This document shows positions 40,840-49,969 of a stretch of 64,000 bases of DNA, piece by piece. The DNA is taken from positions 62,001 through 126,000 of the forward strand of contig NZ_QEKH01000004.1 in assembly GCF_003096415.1 (NCBI RefSeq). The letters are read 5' to 3'. Origin of the DNA: Victivallis vadensis (lineage in GTDB: Bacteria; Verrucomicrobiota; Lentisphaeria; Victivallales; Victivallaceae). Below the pieces are notes generated by a model. The model made no database searches, was not told the DNA's origin, and worked only from the letters and a program-made list of their open reading frames with translations. Within the stretch, counting starts at the first letter, position 1; each line of letters opens with the position of its first letter. The position numbers and the translations under genes were made by a program.

Positions 40840-41826
40840 TCAGAACTTCAGATATTCATAATAGGTTGCGATTTTGTCGGAAGGGCCGGTCACTCCGTCC
40901 GAACGGAAGGAGTAGACCAGCCGCGAGGTCGGACGCCCTTCGGGAGCCGCCTGCCGGACCGTGACCGTATAGTATTCCGGCTCATCCCACGAGAAACTCC
41001 GCTGCAACTGCGGCAGCACCAGTTCATCGAGCTGGTCGCCGAGCGGCGTGCGCTCCTTGCGCCACAGTTCCAGCGCCCGCAGCACCTCTTTGGCCTGCTC
41101 CTCCTCCAACTGCGCCATCGTCCGCAGCATCGTGTAGTTCACGGTGTAGATCGACGGGTTGCCTGACGGAATCCCGAACTGGCGGATCAGCGTCAGCCGG
41201 CCGTCCTTATCCAGCGGCAGCAGCGTTTTCGCGGCCGGAAGCCACAGCAGCTCCTCCCGGAACTGCGGCGAAGCGTTGCGCGGCAACGCGTTCATGTCGA
41301 TTCCCTCATAATCCGCCACCTCGAAGCCGTCGGTACGCGATTCGTCATCAGTGTCGATGTAATCGCTCAACTGATCGGCGAACTCCCCCAGCAGGTCGGT
41401 CACCGCCGATTCGGTATCGCGGTCATACGAAAACACGTCCAGCGCATTCACATTCGTCATCGCAACACCGCTCAGCGCACTGGTGATCACGAATTTCACC
41501 GGAGTTCCGTAGTAGTCGATCTCATGCTCGATGCTGTCGGCCAGATAGCGGTCGGTGTCGTAATCCTCATACTTGATGTCCTCGGCGCGGCTGGTGCCGT
41601 AGAGCTGCCGGTCCGCTTCAATCAGGTAACGCACCCGGTTGCCCGCCCCCTCCGCGATGTAGCCCGAACGCATCAGGTCGGTATACGTCGCCACTCCGAC
41701 CGTGCTGACCCGCGACACGGCGACCAGCGCCAGCACCAGCAGTCCGGCGGTGGCCAGCATCGCCAGCGCGCTGACCAGCGCCGCGCCGCTTTCATGCGAA
41801 CGATCCGGCTGTATCCGAACTCTCAT
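40840..41826 (-). CDS. gspK: Type II secretion minor pseudopilin GspK-like
   Basis: 328 residues from ATG 41826, overlapping the gspJ stop (TGATG). The N-terminal segment ESGAALVSALAMLATAGLLVLALV is the K-type pseudopilin helix: Gly at -1 and, as in other GspK proteins, no Glu at +5. The long insertion with many Asp residues (EDYDTDRYLADSIEHEIDYYG, YIDTDDESRTDGF) and a length above 300 residues are also as expected for GspK, which caps the pseudopilus. Position after G-H-I-J supports the call more than sequence alone does. Confidence 0.75.
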   Translation of the reverse strand: MRVRIQPDRSHESGAALVSALAMLATAGLLVLALVAVSRVSTVGVATYTDLMRSGYIAEGAGNRVRYLIEADRQLYGTSRAEDIKYEDYDTDRYLADSIEHEIDYYGTPVKFVITSALSGVAMTNVNALDVFSYDRDTESAVTDLLGEFADQLSDYIDTDDESRTDGFEVADYEGIDMNALPRNASPQFREELLWLPAAKTLLPLDKDGRLTLIRQFGIPSGNPSIYTVNYTMLRTMAQLEEEQAKEVLRALELWRKERTPLGDQLDELVLPQLQRSFSWDEPEYYTVTVRQAAPEGRPTSRLVYSFRSDGVTGPSDKIATYYEYLKF

Positions 41827-42539
41827 CACCGTCCGCCTCCTCCCCCGCCGCCGCTCTGCTGCAGTGAATTTGCGGAAATCGAACTGGCGGAAACCGCCAG
41901 CGCGGTATTGCCGCTGGTTCCGGCGGTACGGCGCAGCCAGCGTTCCCGCGTGCCGTCCTGCCACTCGATCGTCAGCTGGATCGCCATCGGAATCCCCTCC
42001 AGTTCATCCTCGTTCCAGTCGTCGTACCAGTCGACCGCCGCGTCGGACTGCCCCTCCGCGCCGTATTTGAAATAGATATTCCGCACGCCGGAGGCGAGTT
42101 TTTCGGTTTTGAACTTCTGCGCTTCCAGCTCCAGCCACGGCAGCAGCGGTTCGGTCGACCAGTCGCACAGTAGCTCGTCCCCGTACCGGTACAGCCGCAC
42201 GAAACGGAAAGCATCGCCGCCGCTGCGGGTGCGGCCCAACGCGGTCAGGTAAAGCTCATCCGTTTTCCCCTGAAACACATAGCGATCCTCCCCCTTATCC
42301 TCGTCCGGCCACAGGAACGGCACCGCTCCCCGGAACACGGTTTCCGCCAGCCGGTCGATCGCCTGATTGCGTTCCAATTCGCTGCCGATCTTCTGCGCCT
42401 GCCGCCAGCTCCGCGAAAACGCCGCCAGCGAAGTCCCGATGATCAGGCCCACCAGCGAAAAAATCGCCATCGCCGCCATCATTTCCAGCAGCGAAAAGCC
42501 GCGCCTACTGCGCTGAAGTCGAAGAAGCCGCATTCTCAT
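41826..42539 (-). CDS. gspJ: Type II secretion minor pseudopilin GspJ-like
   Basis: 237 residues. The class III signal is RRGFSLLEMMAAMAIFSLVG with the canonical Gly at -1 and Glu at +5, the only fully canonical site among the GspG-J proteins here. The GspJ style shows in RSWRQAQKIGSELERNQAIDRLAETVF and a beta-rich C-terminal half with YRYGDELLCDWSTEPLLPW. It ends in a run of eight Gly. The start overlaps gspI by 35 nt. Component of the pseudopilus tip with I and K. Confidence 0.8.
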   Translation of the reverse strand: MRMRLLRLQRSRRGFSLLEMMAAMAIFSLVGLIIGTSLAAFSRSWRQAQKIGSELERNQAIDRLAETVFRGAVPFLWPDEDKGEDRYVFQGKTDELYLTALGRTRSGGDAFRFVRLYRYGDELLCDWSTEPLLPWLELEAQKFKTEKLASGVRNIYFKYGAEGQSDAAVDWYDDWNEDELEGIPMAIQLTIEWQDGTRERWLRRTAGTSGNTALAVSASSISANSLQQSGGGGGGGR

Positions 42540-42963
42540 AATCGATCCTGTCTATCGTCACGGAATCCACCACCTGCCCGTCGCTCTCACGAACCAATTC
42601 AATCACACACGCCCGAAGCTGCGCCTGATTTTCCGCCACATTCAGAAAATCGTCCTCCAGCCCCCCCGCATCCTCATAGCGGCAGGTCACCCGGTAGCCG
42701 GGGTAATCGAAGAACTCCGCGGTGGGAGGCTCCGGATTGTCCGAAGTCTGGAGCATGTAGTACTCCACCCCCTGCGAAAGCATGTGGAAATTCGTCCACT
42801 TCTCCTTCGCCTTGAACAGCCTCCGCTGCGCCGAATTCGCCAGCGTCAGATAGGAGACCACCCCCAGCGACAGAATCGCCAGCGCCACCACCACCTCAAT
42901 CAAGGTGAAAACGGCGCGGGCCTCCCCCCTGCCCCGGCAGTAATTGTGACGGTACGGCGGCAT
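42505..42963 (-). CDS. gspI: Type II secretion minor pseudopilin GspI-like
   Basis: 152 residues. The N-terminus AVFTLIEVVVALAILSLGVV follows a 17-residue basic leader; Val replaces the usual Gly at -1. The VALAILSLGVV run and short length fit GspI. The globular part has WTNFHMLSQGVEYYMLQTSDNPEP and ends with VTIDRIDYENAASS. It lies between gspH (2-nt gap) and gspJ (35-nt overlap), which fixes its identity better than similarity does. Confidence 0.75.
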   Translation of the reverse strand: MPPYRHNYCRGRGEARAVFTLIEVVVALAILSLGVVSYLTLANSAQRRLFKAKEKWTNFHMLSQGVEYYMLQTSDNPEPPTAEFFDYPGYRVTCRYEDAGGLEDDFLNVAENQAQLRACVIELVRESDGQVVDSVTIDRIDYENAASSTSAQ

Positions 42964-42964
42964 A

Positions 42965-43519
42965 TCAGAACGCGATTCCTTCCTCGACCATCAGGCGGCC
43001 GGTCAATGGAGAGATGGTCATGACCCGGCTCCAGTCACGAAACTGAAGCCGGAATTCGCGCACACCGGAGGCACTGCCGTCCGGGAAAAAACGGAAAACC
43101 TCAATCCGGTCGCCGACATTGCCCAGCTCCCCGGTCTCGGTATTCATCACAAACTCCTCGGGCAGCAGCCACTTCAGCTCCGCGAAACTGGCCGGAATGT
43201 CAAATTCTTCACTCTCCGGCTCCTGGTCCGGCGGTTCGAGCAGGACCACGGCGTCGCGGTCGACTTCGACCGGTTCGGGATCGCCGGAGCGGAAGGAGCG
43301 GTCCTCCGGCAGGTAACAGATGACCCGATCCCGTCCCAACTCGGCGGCCTGCGCGCGCGCGGCCATGCAGAACTGCCGGAAGGCCAGCACGCTGTTTTCA
43401 AACTGCGCCGGACCGGAACGCTTCCGCAGCATCGACACCGAAATCCCCAGCACCAGCGTCATAATCGCGACGACGGCGACCAGCTCAATCAGAGTGAAGT
43501 TGTTCCGGCGCAACGCCAT
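42965..43519 (-). CDS. gspH: Type II secretion minor pseudopilin GspH-like
   Basis: 184 residues. Class III signal RRNNFTLIELVAVVAIMTLVL with Asn at -1. Downstream it has FENSVLAFRQFCMAARAQAAELGRDRVICYLP, the GspH pattern of a helix followed by a beta-sandwich for one strand-rich domain, and a hydrophobic-acidic FDIPASFAELKWLLPEEFVMN. Six nt separate it from gspG. Minor pseudopilin near the tip of the secretion pseudopilus. Confidence 0.78.
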   Translation of the reverse strand: MALRRNNFTLIELVAVVAIMTLVLGISVSMLRKRSGPAQFENSVLAFRQFCMAARAQAAELGRDRVICYLPEDRSFRSGDPEPVEVDRDAVVLLEPPDQEPESEEFDIPASFAELKWLLPEEFVMNTETGELGNVGDRIEVFRFFPDGSASGVREFRLQFRDWSRVMTISPLTGRLMVEEGIAF

Positions 43520-43525
43520 TTGCTC

Positions 43526-43942
43526 TTATTCCCAGTTGTTGATATCGGCGTTCTCGCCCTCGCCGCCGGGCTGGCCGTCGCCGCCGTAGCTGGAGAGGTC
43601 GAATTCACCGTGTTCGCCGGGGAACACGTAGACGTATTCGTTGCCCCACGGGTCTTTCGGCACATTCGGCTTGATGTAGGGGCCGTCCCACTTCTCGGCC
43701 TGATCGACGTTTTCAGTCAGCGCTTCAAGCGACTCCGGATAGCTGCCGGTGTCGAGCTTCAGGTCCATCAGCGACTGTTCGATCAGCTTGATCTGGGTTT
43801 TGGCGGTGCTGATTTTCGCGTTGCGCACGTGCCGGAAGTAGAGCGGCGTCGCAATCGACGCGAGCATCACCAGGATCACGATCACAACGACCACCTCAAT
43901 GAGGGTAAACCGGCCGCGTTTGAAGTTCTTGTTCTGTTTCAT
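43526..43942 (-). CDS. gspG: Type II secretion major pseudopilin GspG
   Basis: 138 residues, typical for GspG. Signal RGRFTLIEVVVVIVILVMLAS with Arg at -1 and Glu at +5. Diagnostic GspG features follow: LDTGSYPESLEALTEN, VPKDPWGNEYVYVFPGEHG and the calcium-binding C-terminal segment SSYGGDGQPGGEGENADINNW. It forms the body of the pseudopilus that pushes substrates through the secretin. SD is AAGGAG. Lies between gspF (30 nt) and gspH (6 nt). Confidence 0.95.
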   Translation of the reverse strand: MKQNKNFKRGRFTLIEVVVVIVILVMLASIATPLYFRHVRNAKISTAKTQIKLIEQSLMDLKLDTGSYPESLEALTENVDQAEKWDGPYIKPNVPKDPWGNEYVYVFPGEHGEFDLSSYGGDGQPGGEGENADINNWE

Positions 43943-43972
43943 AGTTCAAATCTCCTTAAGGTTGAGTAACGT

Positions 43973-45175
43973 TTAATTGACCTCGTTGATTTCCATGATC
44001 GCCATGAAGATGGAGACCACGACCACCAACACCATCAGCGCCAGAAACACGATCACCACCGGTTCGAAGAGGCTCAGCAGCCGCTTCACCTTGCGGCGGG
44101 TATTCTCCTCAAGGTGGGCGGCGCTCTTGGTCAGCATCGCGCCGACCGCGCCGGACTCCTCGCCCACCCGGATCCGCGCCGCCAGGCCGGGCGGCACAAA
44201 GGGGTTTCCGCTCAGGCCGGCGGAGAGCTTTTCGCCGCCGCGCAGCCGCCCTTCCAGATTGGAAAAGCTCGCGCGGATCACCTGATTCTGGATCACCCGC
44301 GTCGCGATACGCACGGTGCGGATGATGTCGACATGGTTGCTGACCAGAATCGCCAGCGTCCGCATGAATTTTCCCATCTCCATCTCCACAAGCAGCTTGC
44401 CGAAAACCGGCACCCGCGTCGCGATCAGGCTGCGCCATTCGCGCAGCTGGGCGATGCCGTAGCGCCACTTCAGGACCAGCCAGCCGCCGATCAGCGCCGC
44501 CGGAACAATCCAGCAGGCGTGCATGATCACCGTGCTGACCGTCGTCAGGAACACCATCGAACCGGGCTGCTCGCGCCCCATGTCCGCGAAAATCTGCGCA
44601 AAACGGGGCACGAACACCGTAAACATCAGGATCGCGACCATCACCGTGATGCTCAGCACCACCGCCGGGTAGATCGAACTGGAGACCACGAATTCACGCA
44701 TTTCTTTGCTCTCGGACATGAAACGCTGCAGCTCCTCGACCACCTCCGGCAGACAGCCGGTCTCCTCGCCGGTTTCGATCAGGTTCGCATAGAAGCCGGG
44801 GAACACCGAACCGTAGGAGCGCACCAGATCCGAGAACTTCTTGCCCTCGTGCAACCCCTGCCGCAGCGTATTGGCCAGATCGCGCAGTTCGTCGTCCGAC
44901 GCGCTTTCGCTGATGATCGCCAGCGACCGCTCCAGCGGGATGTTCGCCGAAAGCAGCGGAGCGAGCTGACTGGTGAATTCATAGCTGTCCACCTTGCGGT
45001 ACGGCAGCCAGCGGCGCGGCCCCGCCTCCTCGCCGTCGGCTTCGCCGCAGCAGCGGATCGGGGTCATTCCCCGGCTGCGCAGCTTGGCGGCGGCCTCCTG
45101 CATGGAATCGGCTTCGATGTCGATTTCCGTGCCGGACCTGCCGGGAGCTGCGGCGATATATTTATAACGGGGCAT
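43973..45175 (-). CDS. gspF: Type II secretion inner membrane platform protein GspF
   Basis: 400 residues, standard for GspF. An N-terminal cytoplasmic domain (YKYIAAAPGRSGTEIDIEADS) leads to two T2SSF repeats with LAPLLSANIPLERSLAIISESA and FMRTLAILVSNHVDIIRTVRIA, each followed by a Gly-Leu rich helix, and three membrane segments near 165-190, 215-235 and 375-398. It links the ATPase GspE to the pseudopilus. Fifteen nt after gspE. Confidence 0.93.
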   Translation of the reverse strand: MPRYKYIAAAPGRSGTEIDIEADSMQEAAAKLRSRGMTPIRCCGEADGEEAGPRRWLPYRKVDSYEFTSQLAPLLSANIPLERSLAIISESASDDELRDLANTLRQGLHEGKKFSDLVRSYGSVFPGFYANLIETGEETGCLPEVVEELQRFMSESKEMREFVVSSSIYPAVVLSITVMVAILMFTVFVPRFAQIFADMGREQPGSMVFLTTVSTVIMHACWIVPAALIGGWLVLKWRYGIAQLREWRSLIATRVPVFGKLLVEMEMGKFMRTLAILVSNHVDIIRTVRIATRVIQNQVIRASFSNLEGRLRGGEKLSAGLSGNPFVPPGLAARIRVGEESGAVGAMLTKSAAHLEENTRRKVKRLLSLFEPVVIVFLALMVLVVVVSIFMAIMEINEVN

Positions 45176-45190
45176 AAGCGGGTCCCTCCC

Positions 45191-46795
45191 TTATCCTTCC
45201 TGCGCCGAACGGGCCAGTTCCTCGGCGGTCGTGACGCCGGCCCTGACCTTCGCAATGCCGTCCTCGCGCAGCGTGACCATGCCGTTCGCAATCGCCAGCC
45301 GTTCCAGTTCGGAGCTGGGGACGTTTTTGTTGACCGCCTGCCGGATGTCATCGTTCATGCGCAGCAGCTCGAAAATGCCGCACCGCCCCTTGTAGCCGGT
45401 GCCGTTGCAGCGGCGGCATTTGCCGCCGGAGGCATCGGAGCCCGTTCCGCGGCAGGCGGTACAGGTCTTGCGCACCAGCCGCTGCGACAGCACGCCGTAG
45501 AGCGCCGACGCGACCAGAAAGCTTTCCATGCCCATATCGATCAGGCGGGTCACCGCGCCGACCGCGTCGTTGGTGTGAAGCGTCGAGAGCACAAGGTGTC
45601 CGGTCAGCGCCGCATTGATCGCGATGTCGGCGGTTTCGCGGTCGCGGATCTCGCCGACCAGAATGATGTCGGGGTCCTGGCGCACGATCGAGCGCAGTCC
45701 CGAAGCGAACGTCACGCCGATCTTGGAATTCACCTGCATCTGGCAGAGTCCGGCCATCTTGTATTCGACCGGGTCCTCGACGGTGATGATCTTCTTCCTG
45801 TGGTCGTTCAGCTGCGCGATCACGCTGTACAAAGTGGTGGTTTTGCCGGAACCGGTCGGCCCGACCACCAGAATCATCCCGTGCGGAATCTGAATCAGTT
45901 CGTTGAACTGCTCCAGATCCCGGTCGGACATGCCGAGGGTGCGCAGATCGAAAGTGACCGCGTCGTTGTTCAGCAGACGCAGCACGATGCTCTCGCCGGT
46001 CAGGATCGGGATGGTGCTCACGCGCATATCGAGCTTGACCCGCCCGACCTGAAAGTTGGTGCGGCCGTCCTGCGGCAGGCGGCTTTCAGCGATGTTCAGC
46101 CCCGCGATCAGCTTGATGCGCGACGCGATCGCCGGGAACTGGGAACGCGGGACATTCATGATTTCGGCCAGCACGCCATCCACCCGGCAGCGGATCGACA
46201 CCGAATCCTCGCCCGGTTCCACGTGGATGTCCGACGCTCCCAGCTCGATCGCGCGGTTGAACACATCGTTGACCAACCGCACGATCCGCGCTTCGCCGGC
46301 CATCGTGCGCAGGGTGTTTTCATCCTCGGCGCCGGTCACGGAAAGCTCGTCCTCCTCCGGCTCATTCTGGCTGAGACGGCCGAGCAGCCGTTCCAGGAAG
46401 GGGCGGCGAACCAGTTCAAACTCGCAGCGCAGCCCGACCGCGCGGCTGAACAAATAGACCTGTTTATCCAGATCGTAGGGATCGCAGATCAGCAGGCGCA
46501 TCGAATTTTCATCCCAGGCGAAGGGCAGACAGAGATTCGCATTCAGACACTCGGCGGAGAGGCCGGGGTAGACTTCGGGTTCGGTCAACTCTTCTTCGTC
46601 CGCCAGCGGCAGGTGGAACACCTCGCCGTAGAGCGCCAGCAGCTCCGGCTCAGAAACCGCCCCGGCTTCCAGCAGCCGCCGGTCAGCGACACGGCTGCCG
46701 GATTCCGCGAGAAAACCGGCGTAGTCCGGGAAACGCTCAGTCAGCTTCGCCGCGAGCGTTTTCACCAAATCAGTGTGAGTTGCCGCATCCGCCAT
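45191..46795 (-). CDS. gspE: Type II secretion ATPase GspE
   Basis: 534 residues. An N-terminal N1E/MshEN-like domain (~1-150) precedes the motor: VNDVFNRAIELGASDIHVEP, RVDGVLAEI, the Walker A GPTGSGKTTTLYSVI, the Asp box ITVEDPVEYKM, the Walker B-like DPDIILVGEIRDRETADIA and the His box LVLSTLHTNDA. A zinc-type four-Cys region is visible as CTAC and, 12 residues on, CRRC, as in GspE/PilB. Hexameric cytoplasmic ATPase powering pseudopilus assembly. It starts 1 nt after the gspD stop. Confidence 0.96.
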   Translation of the reverse strand: MADAATHTDLVKTLAAKLTERFPDYAGFLAESGSRVADRRLLEAGAVSEPELLALYGEVFHLPLADEEELTEPEVYPGLSAECLNANLCLPFAWDENSMRLLICDPYDLDKQVYLFSRAVGLRCEFELVRRPFLERLLGRLSQNEPEEDELSVTGAEDENTLRTMAGEARIVRLVNDVFNRAIELGASDIHVEPGEDSVSIRCRVDGVLAEIMNVPRSQFPAIASRIKLIAGLNIAESRLPQDGRTNFQVGRVKLDMRVSTIPILTGESIVLRLLNNDAVTFDLRTLGMSDRDLEQFNELIQIPHGMILVVGPTGSGKTTTLYSVIAQLNDHRKKIITVEDPVEYKMAGLCQMQVNSKIGVTFASGLRSIVRQDPDIILVGEIRDRETADIAINAALTGHLVLSTLHTNDAVGAVTRLIDMGMESFLVASALYGVLSQRLVRKTCTACRGTGSDASGGKCRRCNGTGYKGRCGIFELLRMNDDIRQAVNKNVPSSELERLAIANGMVTLREDGIAKVRAGVTTAEELARSAQEG

Positions 46796-46796
46796 T

Positions 46797-49181
46797 TCAG
46801 TTCAACTCCGTTTTGGGGTCGGTGACGCCGGGCTGCTTCGGCACGGCTTCGACCTTCACCTTGAGGCGCTCCGCGTCCTCTTTATCCTTCTTTTCCATAT
46901 CGCTTTCAAAGAGACTCAGCGCCTTGACCGAGCTGTTATAGCGCCGGATCATCTCCTCGACCGGACTTTTCCCGTTTACGATATAGCCGGTCACCAGCAC
47001 CAGCAGCTCGGTCCGCTCGACCGACTGGTTGGTATTGCCGAAGAAACGCCTCAAAAACGGGATATCCGCAATGATCGGCACCGACTGGAGCCTGTCATTA
47101 TTCTTTTCCTGAATCATGCCGCCGATCACCATGGTTTTTCCGTTGGCGATGGTCATAGCGGTATTCAATACGCGCGTGCTGATGACCGGTGTATCCGTCG
47201 CACTGGTAATGGTGTTTTTTATCGCCTCGGAAACCTTCTGTTCGATCTGCATCGAAATCAGGTCGGTACTGGTCACCTGCGGAATCAGGCTCAGGATGAT
47301 GCCGGTTTCCTCATAAGTGTAACTGCGCGTCACATTGCCGGTGGCGGAATCCGAAGTCGTCAGGTCCTGAGTCAGGATCGGCACATCCTGCCCCACCTGA
47401 ATCTTCGCTGTGGTATTGCTGGTGACCAGCAGCTGCGGGCTGGAGATCACCTTGATGTTGTCGCGCCCGGCCAATGCCCGCAGATAGCCGAAGTTTTCTT
47501 CGGGGTTGTCCTTGTCGAAGATACCGAGCTTGAACCCTTCGGAGGAGGAATCGTTCATCCCGATGTCGTTGAAATTGGTTCCGGTGGAGACGCCGGTGCC
47601 GCCGCCGTAACTGACGTTGTTGAACTGAAGCCCGAATTCGTTGCTGTCGGTCAGGGTGATTTCCACGATCAGAATCTGGAACAGCACCTGCGCCGGCACC
47701 ACATCCAGCCGGTCGAGCAGCGCCTTGATCATCGCATAGGTGCGCGGCGTGGTGCGGATCACCAGCCGGTTCTGAACACCGTCAGCGAAAAGCCGCACCG
47801 GAGTATTGAACACGTTGGAAACCAAATCCAGTTCCGTATTGGATTGATTGTTGGTCGAATACCGGTTCTGGCTGTTGGTATTGGTGTTCTGATTCCGGGT
47901 CTGCTGCGTGGTGATCTGCGAAGTCCGGGTCTGCTCGGAGGTGCTGTTGCTGCGGTTGAAGCTCGTGTCCACCGTCAGCGAAGTTCCCTGCGTGGAGAAG
48001 ATCACCGACAGCGCCTGCGCCAAATACTCCGCCTTGTCGTGGGTGACCTTGTACACGTACATCCGTTCCTGCGTGGAGGAGTCGGCGTTATCGAGGATAC
48101 TGATCCAGTTGCGCACCTCTTTGATCGCCTCCTCCGTCGCGGCGGTGACCGCGAGAATCTGAATCCGGTCCACGCCGGTCAACTGCACCGCTCCGGGGAC
48201 TTCGGTCTTATCGGTCGCCAGCACCACCGGGAACCCCAGTACCGGCAGCACCTCCGAAAGCTCCTGCGCGATCGCCGACGGCTTCACATTGCGGCAGTGG
48301 ACCACCGCACGCGGCCAGTTCTGCCTTCCCGGCTGATCCAGCAGCTCGAGCACCTCCTTGAGCTTCGGAATATTTTCCAGCCGGTCGCAGAGCACGATCA
48401 CATTGGAGCGGGTCGCCTCGACCGCCACTCCGGCGGGACTCAGGAAAGGCTTCAACTGCGCGACCGCGTCCTTGGCGGTCACATTGAACAAAGAATACGA
48501 GATCACCTCCGCCCCGCTGGTCAGCCGGTTCCGGTTCCGCAGCGCGGAACGCCCGGGGAGCTTGGCGGCGGGCATGATTTCGAGCAGCTGGCCGTTGCGG
48601 ATCGCGCCCGCTCCGGCAAGCTGCAGCGTCTGGTCGAAGGCTTCCCACAGTTCGCGGCGGGTCATGCGCGAATTCAAATTCAGCGTCACGGTGCTCTTGA
48701 GATCGCTGTCGGCGGTGAAGTTGAAGCCGAGGATGTCCGCGAACGCCGGCAGCGTATCCACCAGCGGCGAACTGTTGAAAACCAGCACCACGTCGAGCAT
48801 CTCGTCCGCATCGAGCGTCATCAGGTCCTCATAGTATGGCGGCGGCGTGGCGGGCCGGCCGGGCGACCGCTCCGGGGACGGCTTCGCCCCGTCGCGGGAG
48901 ACGGCGGCGGCCATCTTGTCGAACTCCGCATCAGTGGGATTCACCTGCTTTTCGCCGACCGCATCGGGCAGCTTTTCCGCGGCTTCGGTGAACTTGCGCT
49001 CCTCGTTGCGCCTGATGAAGTCGAACTTGTCATCCGGCTCCCGGTTCTTCTGCTCCTCGGAACGCTGTTCCGCCTCCATCAGCGACTCGCAGCCGCCGGA
49101 GCAGAGCAGTCCGAACAGCAGCGAAGCCGAACACACCATCGACAGATACCGGCGCTGATTGTAAGAGAGTTTACGCGACAT
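46797..49181 (-). CDS. gspD: Type II secretion outer membrane secretin GspD
   Basis: 794 residues from ATG 49181 (AGGA SD). N-terminal signal with a possible lipobox-like LLCSGGC. N0-N3 repeats follow (FADILGFNFTADSDLKSTVTLNLNS, TSGAEVISYSLFNVTAKDAVAQLK, MYVYKVTHDKAEYLAQAL). The N3 region has an Asn/Gln/Ser/Thr-rich insertion near 420-460. The secretin core shows YEETGIILSLIPQVT, VLNTAMTIANGKTMVIGGMI and VPIIADIPFLRRFFGNTN. C-terminus charged, without an obvious S-domain. It forms the outer membrane channel through which folded substrates leave. Confidence 0.95.
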   Translation of the reverse strand: MSRKLSYNQRRYLSMVCSASLLFGLLCSGGCESLMEAEQRSEEQKNREPDDKFDFIRRNEERKFTEAAEKLPDAVGEKQVNPTDAEFDKMAAAVSRDGAKPSPERSPGRPATPPPYYEDLMTLDADEMLDVVLVFNSSPLVDTLPAFADILGFNFTADSDLKSTVTLNLNSRMTRRELWEAFDQTLQLAGAGAIRNGQLLEIMPAAKLPGRSALRNRNRLTSGAEVISYSLFNVTAKDAVAQLKPFLSPAGVAVEATRSNVIVLCDRLENIPKLKEVLELLDQPGRQNWPRAVVHCRNVKPSAIAQELSEVLPVLGFPVVLATDKTEVPGAVQLTGVDRIQILAVTAATEEAIKEVRNWISILDNADSSTQERMYVYKVTHDKAEYLAQALSVIFSTQGTSLTVDTSFNRSNSTSEQTRTSQITTQQTRNQNTNTNSQNRYSTNNQSNTELDLVSNVFNTPVRLFADGVQNRLVIRTTPRTYAMIKALLDRLDVVPAQVLFQILIVEITLTDSNEFGLQFNNVSYGGGTGVSTGTNFNDIGMNDSSSEGFKLGIFDKDNPEENFGYLRALAGRDNIKVISSPQLLVTSNTTAKIQVGQDVPILTQDLTTSDSATGNVTRSYTYEETGIILSLIPQVTSTDLISMQIEQKVSEAIKNTITSATDTPVISTRVLNTAMTIANGKTMVIGGMIQEKNNDRLQSVPIIADIPFLRRFFGNTNQSVERTELLVLVTGYIVNGKSPVEEMIRRYNSSVKALSLFESDMEKKDKEDAERLKVKVEAVPKQPGVTDPKTELN

Positions 49182-49228
49182 AATCTTTTTTCCTGATCCC
49201 AATTATAAGTTTATGATGCCTGCATCGA

Positions 49229-49969
49229 TTAACGGTTGTTGCGGTTGTTGCCGCGTCCGGGAGCCGCCGGGCGATTGTTGTTCTGGTTCTGCTGGCTGTT
49301 CTGCCGGATCAGCTGCTCCATCACGCGCATCTGCCGCATCATCATGAACTGCTGCATCTGCTGCGCGTTGGGCCGGTTCTGCCGGGCGGCGGCCGCGGCG
49401 GCAGCCACGGTCGAAGGCAGATTCTTGGAAGCGGTTTCCAGCTGCAATTCCAGCTTGCCGCCTCCCCGGCTCAAAGTCACGCTGTCGGAGCCGATCGAAC
49501 TGAGCACATAACCGTTTTCCAGCGCTTCGCCGAGCCGCAGAAACTGCTTCAGCGGCGGCTCGGTGACCTGCTGTGCGGTTCCATTGCGGTTATTGGCAGT
49601 GCGGCGCGGCGGACCGCCCCGGCGGTTGCGTTTCTGCTGGATGATCGCCCCCTCGAAGTTCCCCACCCGGTAGATGCCGAGCAGCGCCATCTGGGCCGAA
49701 CCGCCGCCCCAGCGGCTGTTCAGCGCCTCGGGACAGCGCGCCACATTGAAGATATTATTCGCCAGCAGGATCTGCGCGGCCTCGCTGCCGCCGAGCTGCG
49801 CCGTCTTCGGGGGCGCCGGCTTCACAGCCGCCGGTTTCCCGTTTTTTGCCGAACGGTCTTTCCCGGCGACATACTGCACTTCGGAAGTCCCGCCCCGGAA
49901 AAAGCCCGCCGCCTGATACACGACGCCTCCGGCCAGCAGGAAATTCAACAGAATCAACCAGATTTTCAT
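49229..49969 (-). CDS. gspC: GspC-like inner membrane protein with Gln/Asn-rich tail
   Basis: 246 residues. An N-terminal anchor (IWLILLNFLLAGGVVYQAA) is followed by a Pro/Lys linker and an HR-like domain: ILLANNIFNVARCPE, MALLGIYRVGNFEGAIIQ, then LRLGEALENGYVLSSIGSDSVTLSRGGGKLELQL, the GspC/PilP beta-barrel pattern. In place of the PDZ or coiled-coil end of proteobacterial GspC there is a tail of ~70 residues very rich in Gln, Asn, Met and Arg. It overlaps the gspM-like gene by 4 nt. Expected to connect the inner membrane platform with the secretin. Confidence 0.65.
   Translation of the reverse strand: MKIWLILLNFLLAGGVVYQAAGFFRGGTSEVQYVAGKDRSAKNGKPAAVKPAPPKTAQLGGSEAAQILLANNIFNVARCPEALNSRWGGGSAQMALLGIYRVGNFEGAIIQQKRNRRGGPPRRTANNRNGTAQQVTEPPLKQFLRLGEALENGYVLSSIGSDSVTLSRGGGKLELQLETASKNLPSTVAAAAAAARQNRPNAQQMQQFMMMRQMRVMEQLIRQNSQQNQNNNRPAAPGRGNNRNNR

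Noticed and set aside
44114-46825. 903-codon plus-strand frame opposite gspE and gspF
   Set aside because: Antisense shadow; gspE and gspF on the minus strand carry all family motifs.
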